Assembly: GCA_964640545.1 (NCBI GenBank)
Contig: CAZXHL010000041.1
Span: 1-20,570, forward strand
From: JBGSZX01 sp964640545
GTDB lineage: Bacteria; Bdellovibrionota; UBA2428
DNA length: 20,570 bases
Direction: 5' to 3'
In this document: positions 14,192 through 20,570 of the stretch, piece after piece
Layout: every line of letters starts with the position of its first letter
Position numbering within the stretch: position 1 is the first letter of the stretch
Program-made: the position numbers and the translations under genes
Notes under the pieces: generated by a model
Told to the model about the DNA's origin: nothing
Database searches by the model: none
What the model saw: the letters and a program-made list of their open reading frames with translations, nothing else

Positions 14192-15637
14192 TTACTTCGC
14201 CTGACTTTTTTCTTTGATAGCCTTGCGTTTTGCATTGAGCTTCTGGGCATATCCTTCTTTGATCACCATGTCAGGTCGGGATATAGCAAGGGCTCCATTG
14301 GGGACATCTTCGGTCACTGTAGTTCCCGACCCCACATAGGCGTCATCCCCAACCTCTACAGGAGCAACTAGCTGAGAATCCGATCCTACAAAAGCTCGTT
14401 TTCCAATTTTCGTCTTAAATTTATTAAATCCATCATAATTACAAGTAATTGTGCCTGCGCCAATGTTGGACTCTTCACCAATATCCGCATCGCCCAAGTA
14501 AGACAAGTGAGAGGCCTTCGACCCATCATGCATAACTGTTTTTTTGATTTCGACAAAGTTTCCGACTTTTACTTTTTTGCCAAGATCACTTCCCGGCCTT
14601 AGGTGAGCCATCGGACCAACCTTTGACTCTGCCCCCACTTTGGCATTTTCAAGAACACTCGACCAAAGGATTTGCGCCTTCTCGTGGATCTCAGAATTTT
14701 TCACCTTCACATGGCCATCAAGAAATACACCATCACCGATGATACTATGGCCTTCGATCCGGCAACCCATTCCAACCTCGGCATTGCCGCGAAACTCGCA
14801 TCTTGCAGAAATAAAGCAATTGTCGATATCCTCAAAGACAACCCCATTTTCGACACACAATGCTTTCTTGAGTCTGTCTTGAGAAATTTTTCTAATCTTG
14901 GAAAGCTCATAAGTATTATTCACACCAAGAAGATCCTCCTCCGCATCGACAACCACTGCCCCTGTTCTGAGGGAAGGTTGGGCCACAGCTCCAAGCATAT
15001 CTGTGAGGTATATTTCGTTCTGGCTATTATCGGACGTTAGTTTCGTGATGTGCTCCTCAAGAACTTTCAGCTTGAAGATATAGACCCCGCTATTTACTTC
15101 CGTGATTTGTTTTTGATTTGAATCAGCATCTTTTTCTTCGACGATCTTTCGGAAGATGCCCTTAGAGTCTCTTTCAATCCGGCCTAAGCCCTGCGGGTTA
15201 GCCGCATGATAGCTGAGACAGGCAGCATCCAATTCTTGAATCTTGGCTTTTTCGACGAGGCTATTCAAAGTTTCTTCTGTGATCAGAGGCAAATCTCCAT
15301 TGAGCACTACACAATAGTCATAAGACCCCGTGTTCTTAGCTCCACCTTCGAGAGCCACCTTCACAGCATGTCCCGTTCCATTTTGTGCTTCCTGAGTATA
15401 AAAAAGGGTTTTCGATGTTGATTCTTCAGCCCCAAAAACCTCTAAGGCTCTTTCCAGAATCCGCTCTTTAACTTCGGGCCCCTTATGACCGACGACCACG
15501 AGAACTTTCTCACAGAGATGAAACAACGTCCTATAAGGAGCAAAACACAAAGGTTCTTCGTTAACTTCAAACAATAACTTGGAACGCGCACTTTTCATAC
15601 GAGTTCCCTTTCCTGCTGCTAGCATTATTCCCAACAT
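14192..15637 (-). CDS. glmU: Bifunctional GlmU (GlcN-1-P acetyltransferase / GlcNAc-1-P uridyltransferase)
   Basis: Acetylates GlcN-1-P and then transfers UMP to make UDP-GlcNAc. It is 481 aa from ATG 15637 (E. coli 456). The N-terminal pyrophosphorylase begins MLGIMLAAGKGTRM with the nucleotide-binding G-x-G-T-R-M loop, then QNGTGHAV and LNGDLPLI. The C-terminal left-handed beta-helix has hexapeptide repeats, with HLSYLGDADIGEESNIGAGT and NYDGFNKFKT carrying acetyl-CoA/substrate residues. The tail is Lys-rich (about 25 residues). The frame stays open upstream to 15769, but that part runs antisense through ppx and lacks homology. No ribosome-binding site precedes ATG 15637 (nor the alternative ATG at 15658). 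It is first gene of glmU-glmS-regulator. Confidence 0.95.
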   Translation of the reverse strand: MLGIMLAAGKGTRMKSARSKLLFEVNEEPLCFAPYRTLFHLCEKVLVVVGHKGPEVKERILERALEVFGAEESTSKTLFYTQEAQNGTGHAVKVALEGGAKNTGSYDYCVVLNGDLPLITEETLNSLVEKAKIQELDAACLSYHAANPQGLGRIERDSKGIFRKIVEEKDADSNQKQITEVNSGVYIFKLKVLEEHITKLTSDNSQNEIYLTDMLGAVAQPSLRTGAVVVDAEEDLLGVNNTYELSKIRKISQDRLKKALCVENGVVFEDIDNCFISARCEFRGNAEVGMGCRIEGHSIIGDGVFLDGHVKVKNSEIHEKAQILWSSVLENAKVGAESKVGPMAHLRPGSDLGKKVKVGNFVEIKKTVMHDGSKASHLSYLGDADIGEESNIGAGTITCNYDGFNKFKTKIGKRAFVGSDSQLVAPVEVGDDAYVGSGTTVTEDVPNGALAISRPDMVIKEGYAQKLNAKRKAIKEKSQAK

Positions 15638-15656
15638 ATGCGCTATAAAGTAGCAC
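15638..15656. promoter_or_regulatory. Possible overlapping leaderless promoters, glmU/ppx
   Basis: The start codons of glmU (15637, minus) and ppx (15657, plus) are 19 bp apart. The gap contains GCTATAAAGTAGC (15642-15654), with inverted GCTA/TAGC ends. TATAAA at 15644-15649 would place a plus-strand transcript start at about 15656, at the ppx ATG itself. The minus strand offers TTTATA or TACTTT, poorer matches. No -35 or Shine-Dalgarno is evident on either strand. Confidence 0.35.
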
Positions 15657-16577
15657 ATGCTCGCTGCTATCGACATAGGAAGTAATTCCGTAAAATACCT
15701 CTTCGCTAACAGCGAACGCGGGGCGTTGGTCCCCGTGGAGGTCGATTCCTGGGTCACACGACTGGGCAAGGCGCTTGAGCGAGGCGGAGGTCAATTCGAT
15801 GAAAAATCGTTGGCCTCTACGGAAACCGCCTTCCATGAAATTGCCGCAAGATTGAAGCAACGCAAAAGACAACTCAAACACATTGAAATCGTTGCCACTG
15901 CCGCGGCAAGAAATGCCAAGAACCCTGAAGCTCTAGAGAAAATGGTAGAGCGGATCCTCGGACAAAAACTCAGGATCATTAGTGGTCTTGAAGAAGCAGA
16001 ATTCAGTATGCGTGGAGCGGCCCAAGCTGCGAAGCAACACTTTCCCAATTCACTATTCGTGTTTATGGATGTCGGGGGCGCCTCGACTGAGGTTGGTTTT
16101 CTAAAGCCGAAACTCAAAGCCCATAGTTTCCAAGGTGGCGCTCTTAAATGTCATGAAGGATTGGGGCTCGACAAAATACCCGTCAGTGATGAGCAGTGGA
16201 ATGATGCCAAAATTGAGATCCTCAACTATTTTCCCAACAGCTATTTTGAAAAGCTATTAAGCCAATACGACCCCAAGAAATACAAAGCCATTGCGGTAGG
16301 TGGAACATTATTGCAAGCAGTCGATCTTTGCGAAGCCATTTTTAAAACTTCAGAAGGTTCTCTCGTTTCAAAAGAATCCCTTGATGAGCTAGCCAATCAA
16401 GTTCGCTCCAAATCCATTCGAGATCGAAGAGCTATGACCGGAATGGATATCGATCGTGCAGATATTCTACCCGCAGGGATTATCGTCTTGACCTCCTGCC
16501 TCACGAGGCTCGCACAAGAAGAAGTATTCGTCACTCCTTGGGGGCTTCGACACGGGCTACTGGCGCAGCACCTTTGA
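15657..16577 (+). CDS. ppx: Ppx/GppA-family exopolyphosphatase
   Basis: An ASKHA-fold phosphatase that removes terminal phosphates from polyphosphate or the gamma-phosphate of pppGpp; which one cannot be told here. It is 306 aa, the short form with only the two actin-like subdomains (E. coli Ppx, 513 aa, has extra C-terminal HD-like domains). Visible: phosphate-binding DIGSNS (6-11), ATAAARNAKN, the catalytic-region motif SGLEEAEF (109-116), DVGGASTE (138-145, usually DxGGGSTE, one Gly replaced by Ala), and RADILPAG with WGLRHGLL at the end. The ATG is fixed by the MLAAIDIG start. No ribosome-binding site is seen. It is divergent from glmU; its last 47 bp overlap the end of the convergent membrane-protein gene. 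Confidence 0.92.
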   Translation: MLAAIDIGSNSVKYLFANSERGALVPVEVDSWVTRLGKALERGGGQFDEKSLASTETAFHEIAARLKQRKRQLKHIEIVATAAARNAKNPEALEKMVERILGQKLRIISGLEEAEFSMRGAAQAAKQHFPNSLFVFMDVGGASTEVGFLKPKLKAHSFQGGALKCHEGLGLDKIPVSDEQWNDAKIEILNYFPNSYFEKLLSQYDPKKYKAIAVGGTLLQAVDLCEAIFKTSEGSLVSKESLDELANQVRSKSIRDRRAMTGMDIDRADILPAGIIVLTSCLTRLAQEEVFVTPWGLRHGLLAQHL

Positions 16578-17256
16578 GCTGAAGCTCAAGACCAGCTACC
16601 TGAAGGATTGGCAGCAGCACCCAACCTACAACCGGAAATAGCGCTAAGGCCGAAGGCAGAACGCCCAACCCCATCAATACAGATGACGGAATTTTTTCGT
16701 GATCCTGCAAGGCTTCCTTGCCACCAACATGGGCGAGCCGACGAGCCACCGCTAAAGCGTCTCCAGACATCGCCCACGCAAAAATCAGAACGCCAAATGG
16801 AATTAAAAAGGGAATGAGAAAAAGCGGCCAAGCCAAACAGGCCACCAGCAAAGTACGAAGCATGGAGAACACTTCTCCGCGATAGAGCTTGAGCGATTCT
16901 AAAATCTTTTTTTGTTTGGCATCACTCGGCTCAGGCGCGTCTTTCAAATAATATCTCGTCAAGGCGCTTTCGCCACCAATCACAAGAACCAAAGCGTTCA
17001 TAAGCAAGGCTGCGAGCTGCCCGCCCAAATAAAAGAGCATAAGTGCCCAAACAATAAACGCCGCACCAGCATACCAATTGTTTTGGATGTAGGACGTAAG
17101 TCCCCAAGAGCCAACGACAAAAATCACCCCGATGATTCCCGCAGCAAGGATCAAAGTCATAACCAGCGTTTTAAAATACCACCTACGAAGCTCTGGAAGC
17201 GCGGTCACCCTAGCAATAGCAATGGAGAAGATTTTGATTCCATACATAAAGCCCAT
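16531..17256 (-). CDS. EI24/CysZ-like integral membrane protein
   Basis: A 241-aa inner-membrane protein with hydrophobic segments at about 31-49, 63-93 (long, probably two), 133-162 (long, likely a re-entrant or double span with PLFLIPFLIPFG) and 193-220. The overall pattern, with the charged linker YYLKDAPEPSDAKQKK and the central LFLIPF block, resembles the EI24/CysZ (DUF540) family, which includes the CysZ sulfate channel. The match is by pattern only; transport of sulfate here is not shown, and no cysteine-synthesis genes are nearby. The ATG at 17256 lacks a strong ribosome-binding site; a second ATG lies at 17247. It is the last gene of the tlyA-to-EI24 minus-strand run, 76 bp after sua5, and overlaps the ppx end. 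Confidence 0.7.
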   Translation of the reverse strand: MGFMYGIKIFSIAIARVTALPELRRWYFKTLVMTLILAAGIIGVIFVVGSWGLTSYIQNNWYAGAAFIVWALMLFYLGGQLAALLMNALVLVIGGESALTRYYLKDAPEPSDAKQKKILESLKLYRGEVFSMLRTLLVACLAWPLFLIPFLIPFGVLIFAWAMSGDALAVARRLAHVGGKEALQDHEKIPSSVLMGLGVLPSALALFPVVGWVLLPILQVAGLELQLKGAAPVARVEAPKE

Positions 17257-17332
17257 ATAGCTAAAGCCTAGATCTTTGCCCTACTCGAAGCAAGATTTAA
17301 GAGTTAGCTTTGATAAGTCGTCTTGAACAAGT

Positions 17333-18355
17333 TTAGCGATGAGAGGCGCGGCGTAGGCGGTCATGAATAGCCGCCGAAATGCCCTCACCATCTGACGGAA
17401 GCGCCACAATGAGATTGATTTCAGGATCGCGATCCAACTCTCTCAAGCTTTTGAAAAGCTGACTTGCGGCTTCGGCGATATCATTCTGTGGGCTAAGGCA
17501 CAACTGCCTCTTCCACGGGCCATCGTAGGAGTTCGGCACAGGATCCCTGTCCAAGATTCTCAACAAAGCCGCGCTTGAAAAATCTATCGCGCGATTCAGA
17601 TTCTCTTCAGCAAAAAATACAGCCGTCTTGGGAGAATAATGCCGGCTCGATTGGCCAGGAGCATCGTGAGACTTTGAGTCGCGCACAATGCCAGTACCAG
17701 ACTTTCGAATTTCGACCTTCAAGTGCGGCCCTCCGCACTGACGAAGCTCGTCAATTCCAATGGCACCCAAACGAATCACCTCGATATGAGATTCAGACAA
17801 GACTTTAACAACCGTGCTTTCAATCCCAAATTTACTAGAGCCCCCATCAAAAACAGCTTCCAGTCCAAATGGCGATAATTCATCTACCACATCCATTGCT
17901 GAAGTCGGGGAAATGCTTGCAAATCGGTTGGCGCTTGGAGCAGCGACACCCTCCCCCTCGAGTGCCTCCAAAACTCTTACAAAAGTTGAATGTCTAGGAG
18001 CCCGACAGGCCACAAATGGACTTCCCGCCGTACAAAGATCCGGAACAAAGGATTTCTTGCGAAAGAGAATCGTCAGAGGCCCAGGCCAAAACATTTCACA
18101 GAGGTTTCTTTGTAACTCGAAATCAAATTCACAATACGGCGTTAGAAATTCCATCCCCAGAACATGAACAATGAGGGGGTCGAAACTAGGCCGATTCTTG
18201 AGTTTAAAGATATTGGCTAAAGCAAGCTCCGAAACAGCAAGGCCTCCTAGGCCATAAACCGTTTCACTTGGAATTCCAATAGGCTGCCCTTCTCGCATTC
18301 TTCTAATCGCAAAGGCTAGATGATCACGATCTTCGACATTCAATAGAACTGACAA
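17333..18355 (-). CDS. sua5: L-threonylcarbamoyladenylate synthase, Sua5 type
   Basis: Makes threonylcarbamoyl-AMP from Thr, bicarbonate and ATP for the t6A37 modification of ANN-reading tRNAs. It is 340 aa: a YrdC/TsaC domain (1-205) plus a C-terminal Sua5 domain, unlike the single-domain TsaC of E. coli. Motifs: PSETVYGLG (29-37), KLKNRPSFDPLIVH (51-64), WPGPLT (90-95), SANRFASISPT (141-151), GIESTVV (177-183), RLGAI (195-199), and the Sua5 linker APGQSSRHYSP (232-242) that lids the active site. The start is TTG at 18355, supported by AGGA with 8-nt spacing and by the position of the first helix. It lies 38 bp after the CNB gene, a gap holding a tandem repeat. Confidence 0.94.
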   Translation of the reverse strand: MSVLLNVEDRDHLAFAIRRMREGQPIGIPSETVYGLGGLAVSELALANIFKLKNRPSFDPLIVHVLGMEFLTPYCEFDFELQRNLCEMFWPGPLTILFRKKSFVPDLCTAGSPFVACRAPRHSTFVRVLEALEGEGVAAPSANRFASISPTSAMDVVDELSPFGLEAVFDGGSSKFGIESTVVKVLSESHIEVIRLGAIGIDELRQCGGPHLKVEIRKSGTGIVRDSKSHDAPGQSSRHYSPKTAVFFAEENLNRAIDFSSAALLRILDRDPVPNSYDGPWKRQLCLSPQNDIAEAASQLFKSLRELDRDPEINLIVALPSDGEGISAAIHDRLRRASHR

Positions 18356-18376
18356 TCAGAACTTCCTATCTCTCGC

Positions 18377-18398
18377 TAGAATCATAGGTAGAATCATA
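18377..18398. repeat. Tandem 10-bp repeat at the CNB gene end
   Basis: TAGAATCATA occurs at 18377-18386 and 18389-18398 (12-bp period). The second copy covers the stop codon of the CNB gene, so the duplication supplies an in-frame-looking second TGA downstream. It is probably a small local duplication by slippage. Confidence 0.5.
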
Positions 18399-18879
18399 CG
18401 TGTCTGAGACGCAATGATTTCAAGCTAACTAGGTCTTCATCCGTTTTTTGAATTCTAGCTGAGAGATTCTGAGCTAGCATTTTGAAGAAATAGGTCCCAA
18501 AAACAGGGTCACTTTCAACCGCGCTTTCCAGCGAAGCAAAAGGGATGCGAATCAAAGTGCATTCCTCAACAGCTTCAGCTGTCGCAGTGCGCTTTTCATA
18601 ACTTCCCGGCGCAGAAGAATGCAGAAATGTCATTTCTCCGAGATGAGAGCCTGATCCAATTTTTGCAAGATCCTCTTCGCCCTCACTTGAACTCTTTTTA
18701 ACAACAACCGTCCCTGACTTAACAACAAACATAGAGTCAGAATCATCTCCCTCATAGAAAAGAGATTGGCCCGGTCTGAGCTCTAGAAGTTCTGCATGAG
18801 TCGCTACCGACTTGAGCGCAGCCCTAGGGACACCAGAAAACAAAGATATTTTTACAAGAGCTTCTTCAAGATTTGCCAT
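18394..18879 (-). CDS. Stand-alone cyclic-nucleotide-binding domain protein
   Basis: A 161-aa protein made of one cNMP-binding (CRP-type) beta-roll and a short C-terminal helix. GVPRAALKSVATHAE starts the family N-terminal helix; LRPGQSLFYEGDDSDSMFVV is the beta-roll entry; GEMTF (81-85) with R97 in KRTATA is the phosphate-binding cassette, so both the Glu and Arg that contact ribose and cyclic phosphate are present. There is no DNA-binding HTH, so it is not a CRP/FNR transcription factor; it may sense cAMP or cGMP and act on a partner protein. The ATG at 18879 lacks a strong ribosome-binding site but lies 21 bp after the lipoprotein stop, so translation may be coupled. Confidence 0.88.
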   Translation of the reverse strand: MANLEEALVKISLFSGVPRAALKSVATHAELLELRPGQSLFYEGDDSDSMFVVKSGTVVVKKSSSEGEEDLAKIGSGSHLGEMTFLHSSAPGSYEKRTATAEAVEECTLIRIPFASLESAVESDPVFGTYFFKMLAQNLSARIQKTDEDLVSLKSLRLRHV

Positions 18880-18900
18880 GGCATTAAAGTTACTTGAAAA

Positions 18901-19971
18901 TTATTCGACGGAGAAGCTTTCCTTCAAATTATTTTGAAACCATTCGCCATCTATCCACTGCTTGCCCATCTTCCGACCCTCAAGCAAAAAGGCTCGACGA
19001 CGCGCAAAATCAAGTACATTTGATTTTGTCGCCTCTCCTACCTGATACAAGGTCTTCCTAAGGACCCATCGTCCCTCTGGAGTCCGAAACCATGATTCTC
19101 TCTCCCACTCATCTTTGCTGGCCGCAGCAATCAACCAAGGATCACTTTGAGCCCAAGTATTTGCAGGAACCGTTCTGAGGTGAATCCAAAAGTCAACATT
19201 CTGACCAGAGTCCCTAGAGAATTGATCATAGTCTTGGGGACGAAGATTTCCATATGACCAAGCCGATAAGTAGGCATCCGAAGCCTGTGGCTCCATCGGA
19301 GGAGCAAAAAACGGCTGCCTCATTTGGAACCAAAGAGTTTTTTGAATCCCAAGGCTACGAGCACTTGCTAGAGCATAAGAGTGACGAGAATCCACAAGGG
19401 GACAATCCGCCTTTAGCTTCAGTGCAGAAAACTTTTCTTCCGGCATCCATCTTTTGATTTGGCTTTCGAAATTCTCATAGTTGGCCGTATTACCAGTGAG
19501 TCTTTTAAGGAAACCAGCATCAAGTCCGATGGGCTCCCAACTACTCCATTTAAATGCCTGCCATTCTGCTTGGTTTGCACTTCCATGCTGCGCCCAAGAA
19601 AGAGCCAGCCAACACGCAAAGCCCTGCCCAACAACTTTGGAAACTTTGACTCCTGCACGATCGAGTTCCTGCAAATACCCAAGAGCCCAAAAAGCATCAA
19701 GCCCCACAGAATCAATCCAAACTCCAATCACTGGAGCTCGCGGTCTCATTCCAGCTTGTTCACCATTGCTATTTTCGTCAGTGGATCCACCAGAAACGTC
19801 AAGGTCTTCTCCCTCCACCTTAACCACCGGCTCAAGCGGTAGTGCTGAAAGTATGTCGCTAGGAGCCTCCCCCGGCTTCGGTTCAGTTGTCACTTGATTT
19901 TGCTTTTTACTAGCACAAGACATCACAAACATTAGTAGGGCCAAAGTTATAATTCTGTTTTTGAGTTTCAT
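18901..19971 (-). CDS. Patatin-like lipoprotein lacking the catalytic serine
   Basis: A 356-aa predicted lipoprotein. The signal peptide ends in VMSC with C19 as the lipidated residue; Ala20 and Ser21 after it do not signal inner-membrane retention, so outer-membrane sorting is likely. Residues 25-80 are a low-complexity Pro/Glu/Ser linker. Residues about 82-130 align by eye with the patatin phospholipase start (GVxLSGGGxRG...GVLxxLxxxGI...GTSAGA): here GVWIDSVGLDAFWALGYL, ELDRAGVKV and VVGQGFACWLALSWAQHG. The nucleophile elbow GxSxG reads GQGFA (115-119), with Gly117 at the Ser position, and the oxyanion GGGxR is also lost. It is thus probably not an active lipase, if the alignment is right. 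The start ATG overlaps the tlyA stop (ATGA), with AGAGG 5 nt upstream. Confidence 0.72.
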   Translation of the reverse strand: MKLKNRIITLALLMFVMSCASKKQNQVTTEPKPGEAPSDILSALPLEPVVKVEGEDLDVSGGSTDENSNGEQAGMRPRAPVIGVWIDSVGLDAFWALGYLQELDRAGVKVSKVVGQGFACWLALSWAQHGSANQAEWQAFKWSSWEPIGLDAGFLKRLTGNTANYENFESQIKRWMPEEKFSALKLKADCPLVDSRHSYALASARSLGIQKTLWFQMRQPFFAPPMEPQASDAYLSAWSYGNLRPQDYDQFSRDSGQNVDFWIHLRTVPANTWAQSDPWLIAAASKDEWERESWFRTPEGRWVLRKTLYQVGEATKSNVLDFARRRAFLLEGRKMGKQWIDGEWFQNNLKESFSVE

Positions 19972-20570
19972 AGTCGCCTCTTAAGATAAACCAAATACTC
20001 CAAATTGCCATCGCCACCCGCAATAGGAGAATCCATATAATCGATCAAATCAAACTGTCCCAGCTCTGCGAGAAAACTTTTTAATTTTTCCAAAGCTAAA
20101 AGTCGGTGACCCTCTTCCTTCACGATCCCCTTTTTTAGTAATTTTCTTTCCAGCTCAAATTGCGGCTTCAAAAGCACGATCCATGGAGCCCCAGGCCTTA
20201 ACCACGCCGATACGTGACCGATGATGCGTGTGACCGAAATGAACGACACATCCATAACCGCAAAATCAAACGGTAAAGAAATTTTATCCGCCCAAAAAGC
20301 TTCATCAACTTTCAAAATATGGGTTTGCTCCAAACTAAGAACGCGCTTATCCGACCTGAGTCTTTCATGTAGCTGATGAGTGCCCACGTCAACCGCCGCA
20401 ACACGCACAGCCCCCTTCTCAAGCATGACTTGAGTAAAACCGCCTGTGCTCGAGCCAACATCGATAGCTACTGAATTCTTGGCGACCTCGTCAAGCTCTG
20501 GCCATCGCTCGAAAGCACCTCGTAACTTCTGCGCTCCACGCCCAACATCTTGAGGACCGTCATTTTTCAA
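19968..20570 (-). CDS. tlyA: TlyA-family rRNA methyltransferase (5' part outside window)
   Basis: A 2'-O-ribose methyltransferase of the TlyA/FtsJ-like family (in mycobacteria it modifies 16S and 23S rRNA). The visible 201 codons hold the methyltransferase domain: SAM motif DVGSSTGGFT (37-46), a second acidic strand VAAVDVG, MDVSFIS and LKPQFE. The K-D-K-E set is visible as K15, D107, K135 and E191 (in GNLEYL). TlyA proteins carry an N-terminal S4 RNA-binding domain; here the frame runs off the window at 20570 and the first visible residues correspond to the family SRGGxKL region (GRGAQKL), so the S4 part must lie beyond. The TTG at the edge is almost surely not the start. It overlaps the lipoprotein start by 4 nt, showing tight coupling. 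Confidence 0.9.
   Translation of the reverse strand: MKNDGPQDVGRGAQKLRGAFERWPELDEVAKNSVAIDVGSSTGGFTQVMLEKGAVRVAAVDVGTHQLHERLRSDKRVLSLEQTHILKVDEAFWADKISLPFDFAVMDVSFISVTRIIGHVSAWLRPGAPWIVLLKPQFELERKLLKKGIVKEEGHRLLALEKLKSFLAELGQFDLIDYMDSPIAGGDGNLEYLVYLKRRL

Noticed and set aside
15638..15769. 44-residue N-terminal extension of GlmU
   Set aside because: The extension runs antisense through the conserved ppx start, and GlmU homology begins at MLGIMLAAGKG; ATG 15637 is the better start.
1..20570. Mobile element, phage defence island or CRISPR array
   Set aside because: No transposase, integrase, defence-gene motif, spacer-repeat array or tRNA-flanking attachment repeat is visible; gene content is mostly core.

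Overview
This is a gene-dense chromosomal stretch of a Gram-negative-type bacterium. It carries mostly housekeeping genes plus several poorly characterised ones. The mix suggests a member of the Bdellovibrionota/Oligoflexia or a related deltaproteobacterial-type lineage: class II fumarase, EF-P lysyl-ligase (EpmA), IHF alpha, a sigma-54 response regulator, a PrkA-type kinase, a TPR protein with an OmpR-type winged helix, a patatin-like lipoprotein, and frequent GTG/TTG starts. That assignment is inference from gene content; no rRNA or other decisive marker is in the window. I see no prophage, insertion sequence, CRISPR array, tRNA or rRNA gene.

Layout, left to right. Positions 1-1227 (+) are the 3' part of fumC. 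A 253-bp gap follows, with a 9-bp direct repeat at 21-bp spacing and a short leader hairpin, before a TPR/winged-helix regulator (1481-3352, +). A small exported protein (3427-4065, +) ends in a strong hairpin. A 39-aa very basic protein (4272-4391) overlaps the start of rpsR (4381-4680), and a textbook terminator closes the unit. A 753-aa PrkA-family kinase (4859-7120, +) is followed, across a perfect 11-bp inverted repeat, by a protein with a Cys-rich tail (7204-7602, +). Converging on it are prmA and dcd (minus strand, 9370-7645). prmA is divergent from epmA (9404-10438, +) with only 33 bp between start codons. ihfA (10541-10861, +) follows.

The ihfA terminator forms the last codons and stop of the convergent minus-strand unit glmU-glmS-sigma-54 response regulator (15637-10904), which makes UDP-GlcNAc precursors. 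glmU is divergent from ppx (15657-16577, +) with 19 bp between start codons. ppx overlaps tail-to-tail by 47 bp with an EI24/CysZ-like membrane protein, the last gene of a minus-strand run: tlyA (cut by the window end), patatin-like lipoprotein, cyclic-nucleotide-binding protein, sua5, EI24-like (20570-16531).

Functional themes are translation and its factors (rpsR, prmA, epmA, sua5, tlyA), cell-wall precursor synthesis (glmU, glmS), nucleotide and phosphate metabolism (dcd, ppx) and signalling (PrkA, sigma-54 regulator, TPR-wHTH, CNB). The most unusual items are the 39-aa basic ORF fused by overlap to rpsR, the TPR-then-winged-helix regulator with a possible operator, the patatin-like lipoprotein lacking its nucleophile, the very tight divergent pairs with near-symmetric -10 elements, and the Cys-rich partner of PrkA.
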